Of a stretch of 31,779 nt of DNA, positions 8,343 through 18,358 are shown piece after piece. The notes under the pieces were generated by a model. That model saw only the letters and a list, made by a program, of their open reading frames with translations, ran no database searches and was not told the origin of the DNA. The position numbers were made by a program, and so were the translations under genes. The stretch lies in the NCBI GenBank assembly GCA_003427395.1, contig BFEA01000044.1, positions 3,726,249 through 3,758,027 of the forward strand. Reading direction: 5' to 3'. Origin of the DNA: Chara braunii. Its lineage: Eukaryota; Streptophyta; Charophyceae; Charales; Characeae. Positions within the stretch are counted from its first letter, which is position 1; each line of letters starts with the position of its first letter.

Positions 8343-9602
8343 TTACATCATGACACTTACCTAAAAATAAACTATGCAAAGACGCTCTAGACGGAATACA
8401 CAAACGTTTATTTCCGGCCTTCTCAAGGAACAACAAACCATCAACCAACACAAACTCGTCTGATGTAGCCCCGTCTTTAATCTCAAATTTGTGCATGATC
8501 TCAGACATGATGGGATCCTCTCGATAGCTTCCTCCATGGACGGAGTTAGATCGTCAGAAATCCCAACGCAGTCACTAGCGCGCCCATATTGTCTGCCCTG
8601 CTTGATAGTGCATCAGCCACCTTGTTGTGCTCTCCCTTCAGAGGATCGAGCTTGAAATCATACATATCAATGACTGCAATCCACCTTTTGAGTGCGTTGG
8701 AGAGCATGTGCTGTTTCTTAATCCAGTGCAAGCCTCATGGTCAAACCTCACATAGAAGAATCTGCCCAGGAGGTAATGCCTCCAATGGACAAGTGCTTGA
8801 TAGAGGGTACAGAGGTCTCACTCATACGTGGACTTGCTAGTTTTCAAGATGGCATCTTGTTGCTTATGTACTCAATCGGCCTAAACGTTTTCCCCTCCTT
8901 CTGCTCAAGGACCATGCCTATGTTGTATTGGTTGGTGTCTATGGTCACAATAAATAGCAGCTAAGGATTTGGAAGTTTGAGGACTTCATAGTGCATGAGG
9001 GCATACTTCAACCTCTTGAAGGCTGCCTCGCACTCATGGGTCCACTCCCATGGGGTGTCAAGGCGCTTAAGGTCAGTTAGTGGGGAAGCTATAGTACTAT
9101 AGTGTTTAACAAAGGGGCGGTAGTAGCCCGTCATCCCCAAGAATGACCTCACCTCAGTCTGGGCTAGTCACGTACACTGCCCACCTTGGCATCATCCGGC
9201 CTCAAATCGTCTGCGGAAATCTCATGACCCAAGTACAAGATCTCGGTGCGACCAAATCCGCATTTCTCCAAGTTAATCTTGTATCAGTGCTGTCTTAGGA
9301 GCCCTAGCACTGTCTTCACGTGCTCAGCATGCTCCTCCACAGTCCAACTAAAGATGAGAATATCGTTGCAGTACACGACAATAAACTTGTCTAAGAAGTC
9401 GTGAAAGATCCGGTTCATTGCGTGCTGGAACGTCCCAGGAGCATTGCATAGACCAAAGGGCATCACCACAAATTCCTACACACCATTCTTGGTATGGAAA
9501 GCGGTTTTGTGTTGATCCTCATGTCTAATACCGATCTGATGATATCCGGACTTCAGATCTATCTTTGTGAAGTATCGGCATCCCTGCACTCTATCCAAGA
9601 GG
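8339..9602 (-). pseudogene. Ty3/gypsy RT-RNase H-integrase fragment (element 1, proximal half)
   Basis: Reading leftwards on the minus strand, this gives: RT from [13 protein letters not shown]-like sequence near 9590, VVMPFGLCNAPGTFQHAMNR, the active-site box IVVYCNDILIFS, the thumb (MRSFLGMTGYYRPFVKHYS), RNase H remnants, MHWIKKQHMLSNALKRW, VADALSSRAD, and the start of the integrase zinc domain (LFLGKCHDVTR). The text stops at 8339, where element 2 begins, and continues at 1176. The RT box has Asn where the first Asp of YxDD is expected, so the enzyme is dead. Gag, protease and LTRs are missing. The right edge at 9602 is where RT homology ends. Confidence 0.85.
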
Positions 9603-10054
9603 TGTCTTTGAGAGTGAAGTGGGACCACGCGGGACTTGTAAGTGAGAGCACCCTTCTCAAGGGCTATCTCCCCACTCCCATGAAAAGAGAGAAAAAAGAA
9701 CGGGAAGAAATCATGGAGAACCTACCTTGGAAACAACGATCGAAATAGCGAAACAAAAAAAAAAACAAGGAAAGGTGTTCTTGCCCATGCAATTTCATGA
9801 TGCCTTTCTTTTTATCTTTACTTAATTGAAGTTAGTTCTCACCATAGAGGGATATGCGGTGTGCTCTTCTCCTCTGTAGCCAGCCTTACACGGAGGCAAC
9901 ACTGGAGGCAAAACAGGCATTGAGTAAGCAAGCCAGTGGACCAGGCATCAGATATTGTACTGATGTAACCCATATATGAGACCTCTGTACCCGCCAAAAC
10001 TTAGCATAGTACCTACCATGTGCACACATCAGAAAATCGAAAGATGGATTAGGC

Positions 10055-10104
10055 TTTTTTTTTTTTTCCTGGACCATTTGTGTGGGGAACATGCTAATCT
10101 TCTC
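10055..10104 (-). ncRNA. U6 snRNA-like retro-pseudogene fragment
   Basis: The minus strand contains GAGAAGATTAGCATG (plus 10090-10104), the exact 15-base core of U6 snRNA. It is followed by CCCC-CACACAAA and ATGGTCC, which occur in the same order near the U6 3' end. Two internal blocks (roughly the TGCGCAAGGATGACACG and TCGAGAA parts) are missing, and the ACAGAGA box upstream is not intact. A 13-A tract follows directly on the minus strand (plus T run 10055-10067), where a genuine U6 ends in T. This fits a LINE-mobilised, A-tailed pseudogene. Chance similarity cannot be fully excluded given the short length. Confidence 0.5.
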
Positions 10105-10232
10105 GATTTTCGCAGAGAATACATCTTTCCAGCATATCGGTTCACCACGTGCAACCGTCACCTTTTTGCCTATCTCTGCTCATGTGGTCTGATGGGCCGT
10201 GCGTCGTATATTATGTTCATCACAGCGGAGTG

Positions 10233-10236
10233 CATG
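10233..10236. other. Target site duplication CATG (left copy), element 3
   Basis: CATG directly precedes the LTR terminus TGTAAGG at 10237 and is repeated at 18998-19001 after the right LTR. Confidence 0.7.
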
Positions 10237-11205
10237 TGTAAGGAAAATGAGCAATAACGAGATGACAACATCCAGATTGCACAATCACATTGAAAGCCAG
10301 AAAGTATCACAATGTTCAGAAAGCAGCATTGCACCAATATAACACCAATGGAGAATGGTAGCACTGGAAACCGAATGTAAATGAGAGCTTGCTCTCGCCA
10401 CCACCAACATAAGTGTCCAGGCCCTTCTCCCTACTTGGCGCCCGGCGCCCAGCCTACTCCCTACACAACTACTATCTGCGTACTAATTGACAATGCAACT
10501 GTGGACGTCAGCAGCCAACGAAGTACTTGAAGATGTCGACCCATGCAGACCATTGCCAATACCAAGGTATGTGCCCTCACATCATCATCATCATCCTTCT
10601 CTCTCTCCCTCGACTTTCACCCACGTCTTCCGTTTGTACACCCGAACACCACCCCTGCGCCCTGCTGTATGTCCAATCCCTCAGCCAGCTATGGAGGCTG
10701 GGCTATGGCGCTGCCCTCAGCAGCGCCCTGCTTCACCACACGACCGCACCTGCGCAGCACCTTGCTCCAGCGCTAGCAGCCAGCACGCAAGCGATTGCTC
10801 CAGCAGTGCTGCCGCCAGCCAACAAGTGCCTGAATCAGCCTCCAGGCAGCGAGCTCTTTCCTATATGGAAAGAGTCTGTCTGCCCCGACGGCCTGGCTGG
10901 GCTGGGCCTGTGCCCAGAAGCTTCCGATAGGCCCTAGGAGGCCGTGCCTCTGTTGCAGCTGCTGGGCCTCGTTCGGTTGGGTTTTTAACTGTCTGTGTAT
11001 GATGCTGTGATTCTTGCCCAGGGCCAAAATCTTTGCTGCTCGGGGCCTGGGTTCCTCAACCAACTGACGCGGCGCAACTGCCTGAACCCCGAATACGAAA
11101 TTGACAGCATAGGGCCTCTCGTGATTTATTAGGCCTGCCTTCACTTAGGGCTGGCACATTTGTATCAGCGGCCCCGTAGGCCTGCCGAGGAACCAATTCC
11201 TTGCA
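10237..11205 (-). repeat. Element 3 left LTR (3' LTR)
   Basis: This starts TGTAAGGAAAATGAGCAAT and ends AACCAATTCCTTGCA. It is colinear with 17966-18997. The length difference (969 versus 1032) is explained by a shorter CAT microsatellite (about 5 units at 10580-10595, against about 16) and about 31 bases missing near 11020. Open frames inside it are not genes. They arise from the shared non-coding sequence and occur in both LTRs. Confidence 0.92.
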
Positions 11206-11216
11206 TTCCCTCCTTT
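11206..11216 (-). other. Polypurine tract, element 3
   Basis: The minus strand reads AAAGGAGGGAA immediately 5' of the 3' LTR. This is the purine-rich RNase H-resistant primer expected for plus-strand DNA synthesis. Confidence 0.8.
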
Positions 11217-11715
11217 ACTTCGATAGTCTGCTGAGAAGTCTTCTAACCTGCAGGCGTCTTCCCCTTGAGTGTTCTTTCGTAGCCTGCAATCATTTGAGGT
11301 GCTGTTTGCTGTAGCTCTTCTCTTGTAAACCACCGATCTTCTAGGATCAGTATGGTGTCTGAATCTGACATGGTACTGCGTCCTTGGCTTTGGAGGACGG
11401 CCTCTACCTGGAGGTTTAGGTATTGGCATCACCCGATGCTCCACAATTGTTGATGTCCACTTCACCATCGATGGTTGGGGGCAGCATTGACCGTCTGGAG
11501 GGGACCTGTGCAGTCACTGCGAAAGGTGCCAGCTTTGAGGGGTGAAAAACTGGGTGTGTGCGTAGGTGAGGTGGGATGCGAATCACATAGGAAGGTCCGT
11601 CTATCTGGTCTCCCACTATGTCTAGGACCTCCCGAGGACCGGAGTATTGTGGCATTAGCTTTCTAGAGATTCCCAATTCCTGTCCCAGTTCAAATGATTT
11701 AACCTAGACCCGGTC
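11217..11715 (-). pseudogene. Integrase C-terminus and chromodomain-like tail (element 3)
   Basis: From the right: VKSFELGQELGISRKLMPQY, with a TAG at 11704-11706 in the position of the conserved Trp. The GPY-type segment (SGPREVLDIVGDQIDGPSYV, PPHLRTHPVFHPSKLAPF) follows, then a frame change near 11440 into a chromodomain-like tail (IVEHRVMPIPKPPGRGRPPK, TQYHVRFRHHTDP). The charged GRGRPPK linker is like that in element 4. Targeting to heterochromatin is the known role of such tails in chromoviruses. It cannot be made from this broken copy. Confidence 0.8.
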
Positions 11716-11717
11716 TC

Positions 11718-12720
11718 CTACCTGAAACTAGATGGTCGTCTGTGCTTGTTCTCAGATGCCACCATGGCATCTTGAGCATTCTTAATGTGCTCTACAACTT
11801 GTTGCAGCATCTGTTCATACTTGACAACGAACTCGAAGCTGCCAGGTGGTCCAGATGGCCGAGTTTCTGGTAGTAGGAAATCTAAGGCGGTGCGAGGCTT
11901 CCAACCAAGATGTAGTTGGTTGGGAGTCATGCCGACAGTGATGTGCACAACGTTATTTTACAGGCTGGCGACGAGAGGCAATTTCTCGTCCCAATTATCC
12001 TGACTTGGCTTGATGTAATGCCTTAGTAAGTGCTGCACTACTCGGTTCATCTGTTTCGCCTGTCCGTTTGACTGAGGGTGACTCCCTGACGTCATCTGCA
12101 GTCTGGTACCCATCTATTGGGCAGTAAAGCGAACACCCCTGTCGGTGACAATAGACTTGGGCAAGACAAAATCTCGTACCCAGTTATCCATAAACAATTT
12201 GATGACGCAGTCAGTTTTAGCAGTCTCCGACATAGCGATTAGTCTTGCATACTTTGAAAAGCGGTCCACTATAACGAAGATGTGTCTCTTTCCAGTCCTG
12301 CTGGTCACAAGAGTATCCATGAAGTTCATGGACACTTTGCCCAGGACCTTCACGAATCGCGAAGGGCTTGATAAGCCCAAGTGGAGCCTAAGTCCTAAGT
12401 TTGTTCTGTTGGCAAACCTGGCAGGTCTCAACGTACCTCTTAGCCTCTTGCATCATAGAAGGCCACCAGAATCTCTGTACTAAATTATTTGAAGTATTCT
12501 TATAGCCGGAATGACTAGTTGCATCATGACACTCGCCTAAAAACAAACTACGCAAAGACTCTCAACCAAGTACACATAGTCTCTTATTCCATGCCTTCTC
12601 AAGAAACAGCAAGCCATTCACCATCGTAAATTCGTCAGAAGTTTCTTTATCTTTCGCTTCTAACTTACGAATGATCTCAGACATTACTGGATCTTGCTAA
12701 TAGGCTTCCACCAAGGATGG
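11718..12720 (-). pseudogene. Integrase catalytic region (element 3)
   Basis: The zinc-binding part is partial (LFLGECHDATSHSG, then RFWWPSM and YVETCQVC). The core has VSMNFMDTLVTS, where the first catalytic Asp position can be read, IVTDRGVRFTAQ with the second Asp, and SNGQAKQMNR, where the catalytic Glu is Lys. The distal part (TVGMTPNQLHLGWKPRTALD, FEFVVKYEQMLQQVVEHIKN) is typical of Ty3/gypsy integrases. A TAG near 12390 and stops near 12115 and 11965 break the frame. The E-to-K change alone would abolish strand transfer. Confidence 0.85.
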
Positions 12721-12824
12721 AGTTATATCGTCTGATATACCGAAATCACTAGCGCACCCAGATAACCTGTCCTACGCGATAGTGCATCAGCCACTTTGTT
12801 ATACTCTCCCTTGATTGGGTCAAG

Positions 12825-13151
12825 CTAATAGGCATACATGTCTTTCACTTGGATACACCTTTTGAGTGTATCAGAGAGTACAGGCTGAGTCTTGATCCAG
12901 CGCAAAGTCTCATGGTCAGATCTCAAATAAAAGAATCTGCCTAGGAGATAGTGTCTCCAATGGACCAGCGCTCTATAGAGGGCATAGAGCTCACGCTCAT
13001 ACATAGACTTCACTAACTTTTGAGATGACATCTTCTTGCTCATATACTTGATGGGCCTCAACGTTTTCCCCTCCTTTTGCGCAAGGACCGTGCCTATGCC
13101 ATATTGGTTGGCGTCTGTGGTCACAGCATAGTGTGGCAGAGCATACTTCAA
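12825..13151 (-). pseudogene. RNase H (element 3)
   Basis: This is a 108-codon stretch with the catalytic Asp in VTTDANQYGIGTVLAQ, Glu in YERELYAL and Asp in LRSDHETLRWIK. Here the core acidic residues are kept. The downstream ADALS-type motif region (12720-12820) is in another frame and degraded. It joins the RT thumb at 13148 with a frameshift. Confidence 0.85.
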
Positions 13152-14040
13152 TTTCTTGAAGCTTGCTTCACACTCTTGGGTGCACTCCCAAGGGGTGTCA
13201 AGGCGAGTTTAATGGAGAAAGCTATAATACTATAGTTTTTAACAAACGGACGATAGTAGTTCGTCATCCCCAAAAACGATCGGACCTCAGTAACAGTCTG
13301 AGGTCTGGGCCAGTCATGTATGTTGGTCACTTTGGCATCATCCGGCCTCAACCCATCCGCAAAAATTTCATGACCCAAGTACAAGATCTTGGTGCGACCG
13401 AACTCTCATTTCTCCAAGTTGACCTTGTACTAGTGGTGTCTTAGGAGACCTAGCACTGTTTTCAAGTGCGTAGCGTGCTCCTCTACAGTCTTACTAAAGA
13501 TGAGGATATCATCGAGGTGCACGACGTACACGACAATAAACTTACCTAAGTAATCTTGAAAAATCCTATTCATTGCGTGTTGGAATGTCCCATGAGCATT
13601 GCATAGGCCAAAGGGCATCACCACAGACTCGTACAGACCGTACTTGGTCTGAAAAGCGGTTTTGTGCTGGTCCTCAGGTCTAATGGCAATTTGATGGTAT
13701 TCGAACTTCAAATATATCTTGGTGAAGTACCGACATGCCTACACTCTATCCAATAGGTTGTCGATGCAGGGTAGGGGCTCCGCGTTCTTTACGATGATGG
13801 CATTGAGGCCCCTATAGTCAATGCACATCCTTAGTGTACCTCTCTTCTTGGGAACGAATAGGACTGGTGCGCCATTAGGAGAGGTACTAGGCCGAATCCA
13901 TCCCTTCTCTGTGAGCTCTTTGAGCTGGCGGCAGAACTCATCCAACTTTGCAGGAGACATCCTATAGATCCGTCCTCTAGGTACTCTGCTACCAGGGACG
14001 ACTTCTATTGCATTGACAACATCCCTTTCTACCACACCAC
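13148..14040 (-). pseudogene. Reverse transcriptase (element 3)
   Basis: Motifs in order: [62 protein letters not shown] (the usual catalytic Asp of [11 protein letters not shown] is Tyr), VMPFGLCNAHGTFQHAMNR, and FIVVYVVHLDDILIFSK. In the last, a 9-bp repeat (GTCGTGTAC/GTCGTGCAC) separates Tyr from Leu-Asp-Asp. Stops at 13430-13432 and 13739-13741 are both TAG, and 13163-13200 holds a frameshift. The enzyme is inactive on several counts. The family match to element 1 is close. Confidence 0.9.
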
Positions 14041-14168
14041 CGAGCTCCTAAAAAAGGTCCGGATACTGAGCAATGACTGCTTCTATTTCTGGGGGTGATT
14101 TTACGGCCTCCCGTTTCTCAGAGACAAAGACTAAGAGCATGCCCTCCTCGCGATTCTGCTTATAAGAG

Positions 14169-14771
14169 TTATAGAATGAGGATGCACACATACAACCGTA
14201 GTTTTCCACTAGACTGTTGGATTAACTTCTGCAGTCTAATGGTTCTACCATTTGCCAACTTGTGGATCATCACCTTTCTATCCCAATCGAATTGAGGATG
14301 TGCAACCTCGAGGTAGTACATGCATAGCATCATATCGAATGGCAGCTCGTCACCGACTAGGAATGAGATTTTATGTCTCAATTTCCCTCCTCCATAGGAG
14401 AAGGTGCAGACTACGTCCTTGACAAAGTCTTGGACAACCATGTGATGATTGTTGGCTAGCGTAGATGCTACAGATCTGCTAAGTCGCTGCACTTGGTCCC
14501 CTAAGCGCAATCTATCCACACAAGCACGACTGATGAAGTTTCGTGTAGAGCCTATGTCTGCAAAGGCGCCCACTTTGCGGCCACCAACATCAACCTCTAC
14601 CATGAAGTGTTCACCCCTAGGACCTTTACTAATGATCGACCAAGAGTCTCGGGGGTCCTTGCCTGACCACTCATACCGTAACTCTTTTAGGGAATCAGAC
14701 ATCTCTCGAACAGAGCATCGGTGGGTTTGAATGTCTCTGCGGGGCGATGGGTGGGTCACTAGCTTGGCCAA
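14169..14771 (-). pseudogene. Retroviral-type aspartic protease region (element 3)
   Basis: This 200-codon frame holds the retropepsin-like signature VGAFADIGSTRNFIS, normally D-S/T-G, where the Ser/Thr is replaced by Ile. Downstream is the hydrophobic segment FDMMLCMYYLEVAHPQFDWD, corresponding to the ILGMDWL region of these proteases. The protease matures the Gag-Pol polyprotein in the particle. It lies between the zinc knuckle and RT, the normal Ty3/gypsy order. The catalytic Asp itself is still present. Confidence 0.85.
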
Positions 14772-14821
14772 CGCCTAAAGTGGTGAAGGCAACGTTACCA
14801 CTTCAGCACTAGTAAGAGCGG

Positions 14822-15037
14822 CTAACACTCATACTGGCCCGAGGTGTTTCCCTGCAAATTGCTCACAGATGCACCACCAGGGTTCAAAGATAAGCCCACC
14901 ACTATTGGAGAGGCTACCTTCGTGGTGACCTTCTTGCCTCGACATGTTCTTGATGTGTGGCCATAGTTGCCACAGTTTAGACAAGCGCCCCTAGCAACTC
15001 GGTCCCTCCACACCTCATAGTCTAAACCAAGTTTCAC
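14822..15037 (-). pseudogene. Gag nucleocapsid zinc knuckle (element 3)
   Basis: CLNCGNYGHTSRTC is a perfect C-x2-C-x4-H-x4-C knuckle that binds the element RNA for packaging. It is followed by a basic stretch (RGKKVTTKV). A stop separates it from the protease frame, and the upstream Lys-rich linker (KEKTKRTGKQKVKSKGQG) is in a different frame, ending near 15015. Confidence 0.9.
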
Positions 15038-15760
15038 CCAAGGGGGTTGAAGCGGGTGGCCCTTGGTCGCCCTGACCCTTGGACTTTACCTTTTGTTTCC
15101 CGGTCCTCTTAGTCTTTTCCTTGATTGGAGCTACGACTCCCCCATCCGAAGTCTTGCTAGCCCCATCCAGCTTTGTGTCTTCCCCATAGTCAGGGAAGTC
15201 ATCAATTTCTGTCGCCTGACCATTATGGTCGACGAACATAAGATTGCCCTTCTTCCTCCAGTCTTGGGGAAGTTCCTTCCTCCTACCATCTCCTAAACCC
15301 TGATGAGCAGTCCCAAGCTTAGCCTAATGTCTAAGGCTTTCTTGTTGAAGGTTGCGAAGCTATGTACTTCGATGTTGGCCTCATCCACCAGCTTATTATT
15401 GACATCAGTAGGCAGACGTCTCAAATAATATGTGAGGAGTACGTAACGAGTCATAGCGCACACCAGGTACTACAATCAAACGTTCTACGGCGTTTGTGAC
15501 TTCACGCACAGTCCTGTACCGTTTGGAATAGAGACTGTTTATCGCGCCAGTGGCCTTTTGAGCCCCTTGTACACAGTCCGTATGAAGTCCTCTAATTTCT
15601 GGGCCTGGGCCCAGACATCAAAATTTTGACCATAGCCCTGCTGCTGCACTAAGCCGTTCAACCATCGTGCTGCAGATCCTTGTAAAAAGGAAGCAGCCAC
15701 CATAACTTCTTGTTATAGCCTTGTGAGTTTGTGCCTCACATAAGTAGGCACAATCCTCAC
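15038..15760 (-). pseudogene. Gag capsid region (element 3), frameshifted
   Basis: Fragments in changing frames give a capsid-type sequence: TYVRHKLTRL, then VAASFLQGSAARWLNGLVQQ (the A-x-x-W helix found in Ty3/gypsy Gag), FDVWAQAQKLEDFIRTVYKG, YSKRYRTVREVTNAVERLIV, YYLRRLPTDVNNKLVDEANI and EVHSFATFNKKALDIRLSLG. At least three frameshifts and a TAA stop interrupt it. It forms the particle shell in active relatives. Confidence 0.8.
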
Positions 15761-16605
15761 CAGGTGTCCAGGTCCTCATCCTTTTTCGTGTCGCCAGAAA
15801 AAGGTTTAGGACTCAGCAAGGGAAGCTTGGGCATCCGTTGCATGGGCTTGATTTGCCCAGGTGATTGCTGAAGTGGCTGCATAGCCACTGAGACAGGTTG
15901 CTGCGTGCTAACCTGAGCCTGTCCTGACGATGGGATTGTAGCTGTCACGGCCCTCGATGGTACGGGAGAAGTTCCACGGACCGGACCACTACTTGCTACT
16001 AAACCACCTGTGAGAGGCATGCCAAACATAGTAGAAAAAGAGTGCCCTACTGGCAATGTCGTCACTAAGGGACCCGCAAACGAAAGGGGAGCTCCAGAGT
16101 ATTGAGGCTGCCTCATCATTGGACGAGGGGCCTGCAGGGCAGCCAGAATCCGGTCCTGACCGGCCATTAGCTGAGCCAACACTTCCTGCTAGACAACCTG
16201 CGTTTCTGCCATGCATAGCAACGAACAACGCAACGCTTGTATAGCAGGATCTAATGTTGACTCATTCAGTGCTTCTAACTTTCCTAGCTCCTGCCTCCTA
16301 GTTCCTAATCTAGCTTTTCTGGTTATCACTTTCTGTCTTCTCTCTGCTGCATCTCTCAACTGTTGCTGCAGCTCAGCATAAAGTGCTTTCGCCTGGAGGA
16401 TCTCATAATCCTCCGGTGTGAGAGGAGTCTGTTGGCTGACTTGCGACTCAACTCTGACTAATGGAACCCAGAGTAGCCCCCTAACTAACTCCTGACGAAG
16501 AGGCCTGGGACAAGGCCTGTGACACGCTAGAGGCGGTAGCCCAAGGCTGGCTGTTGCTTCCCTAGGTCTCCTTAATGCCACACTCTCCGTAGCTTCCCTC
16601 CACAA
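15757..16605 (-). pseudogene. Gag N-terminal region (element 3), Gln-rich
   Basis: The first part reads as a coiled coil (PEDYEILQAKALYAELQQQL, then RRQKVITRKARLGTRRQELG). After a TAG at 16189-16191 it continues EVLAQLMAGQDRILAALQAP into a low-complexity Pro/Gln/Ser/Gly linker, and ends PKLPLLSPKPFSGDTKKDED, the usual entry to the capsid domain. The start is uncertain: the frame opens at 16605, about 1.35 kb from the PBS. Confidence 0.75.
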
Positions 16606-17950
16606 TCTCCTTTCCTCTCCTGGACCTTATTCTTGGAACGTCATTGGTCGACTGAGAGCTGTTCTACGGCAAACTCTAAGAGGTTCTACTACTTGTTCCT
16701 CCTCCTCGCTACCGCTTGCATCACTCGTGAGCTACAGTGGTGTATGGTCATAACACCAACCGAGAAATATATTTTATTAGTTTCGGTCAGCCTGGAGAGA
16801 AGTAGTCAAGTGGTAAGTAGCAACTAGTGTCAGATCCTACGAGTAAACACTATTTCTATTTTTAGATTACACTTTAACACAAATGCAATGCAGCAAGGAA
16901 GATACTATCCTATCTGCAGCTATCTATCAGTTGTCACCAAGTCCATACAACTAAATAATCAAAAATAAAACTAGTGCACCTGTGGAGATGTATGCTGGAT
17001 GGCAGTTTATCTAATCAGTGCCACTGCGAACAATTGCGGGAATCCCCCCTCCCCCGGTATCCCTCTTGAGTAGCGATTTCGTGTCAATGCCCAGAGCATC
17101 TGGTTGAGCAGCATGTTTGAAGGTGTGCAATCCGGCCCACCCCTGTGCCCCAAGTCTATGTTAAGCCTGCCAGCGCTTGCGCTTTGTTTACCCTCGCATG
17201 CAACGAGCCTTACTTCTGGTTTGATCTGGCTGATCAAGAGGCAATTTAAGGACAGTCCCTAAGGTCCTCAGGAATTATTTAACGTCGCAGACAGGACGAC
17301 GATCACAGCCAGGGTCCAAACCTGGAACCCGCCAGACGGTCTGGTGAGCGTCTGTCGAAGGGCTGGCATGCCCAGCATGACCTCTATTGCGCAGCTGCAG
17401 AACCAAGGATTTGCGGCAAAGCATGCATGTACTAGTCCCAGCGGGTTGGGATGGTGACCGTGACCCGAGTGCTTCGTCCAGGGCCCTTCAGAGGCTTTGC
17501 CCGTCTCCCACCAGCTTGCTGTGCAGGAAGAATGTCGACTCTCAAGGCTGAGCGCTCACGACACCTCACAATGAGAGGACTCTCAAGACAGAACTCACTT
17601 CTTCACGGTAAGAAGTAATGAAGAGGGTAGATAAGGAAGAGAGCAACGTACCTCATAATGCTGCCCCCAAACACAGATTTCTCACCGGCAACCTGACGTG
17701 CATTTATGATGGCTGGTCTCTGCCTCGGCACAACAAACAGCGAAATGCAGTTCCACCTAGTCTTAAATGCCACATCAGCAAGCTCTCATCATCCAGCGTA
17801 CATCCCTTATGTCACCACATAGCCTTCCCGGCGTGCCCACACAACCCTGGGCCGCCTATTGTTCAACGCCCAAGCCTTATCACTGCCCCACACCTCATGC
17901 GAAGCACCGAACAGCTAATGCGAAGAACCAGTAAAGCGCAGATCGAACCA
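16606..17950 (-). other. Element 3 leader (no gene recognised)
   Basis: This is 1.35 kb between the primer site and gag. It contains an AT-rich part (16760-16980) and a GC-rich part (17000-17600) without a recognisable protein. The only longer frame (17007-17237, minus) has no family resemblance. Such leaders carry packaging signals, but none is identifiable here. Confidence 0.5.
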
Positions 17951-17962
17951 GCTCTGATACCA
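17951..17962 (-). other. Primer binding site (tRNA-iMet), element 3
   Basis: The minus strand reads TGGTATCAGAGC, an exact match to the plant initiator tRNA-Met primer site. It is three bases from the LTR start at 17966. Confidence 0.93.
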
Positions 17963-17965
17963 ATT

Positions 17966-18307
17966 TGCAAGGAAAATGAGCAATAGCGAGATGACAATAT
18001 CCAGATTTCACAATCACATTGAAAGCCAGAAAGTATCACAGTGTCCAGAAGCAGCATTTGCACCAATATAACACCAATGGAGAATCGTAGCACTGGAAAC
18101 CGAATGTCAATGAGAGCTTGCTCTCGCCACCACCAACACATGTGTCCAGGCCCTTCTCCCTACTTGGCGCTCGGCGCCCAGCCTACTCCCTACACAGCTA
18201 CTATCTGCCTACTAATTGATAATGCAACTGTTGACGTCAGCAGCCAACGAAGTACTTGAAGATGTCGACCAATGCAGACCATCGCCAATACCAGGTATGT
18301 GCCCTCA

Positions 18308-18358
<51 letters not shown>

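Larger units (their letters stand above)
9603..10236. other. Unassigned DNA between elements 1 and 3
   Basis: No open frame here resembles a known protein. It contains an 11-A run near 9754 and the U6-like segment at 10071-10104 with its adjoining T run. It is the left flank of element 3 and ends in the CATG target duplication at 10233-10236. Confidence 0.4.

Noticed and set aside
10487-10937. Plus-strand open frames of 130-180 codons in both element 3 LTRs (also 18216-18764)
   Set aside because: They lie antisense in LTR sequence, differ in frame and length between the two LTRs and have low-complexity content, so they are chance frames.
17007-17237. Possible rRNA-like text (GCTGGCAGGCTTAAC on the minus strand) in the element 3 leader
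   Set aside because: It resembles the start of small-subunit rRNA over only a few words, and the sequence on both sides does not follow rRNA.
17290-17380. tRNA-like GGTTCCAGG...GGACCC words near 17310
   Set aside because: No acceptor or D-arm pairing can be built, and the T-loop consensus GGTTCRANNCC is not met.
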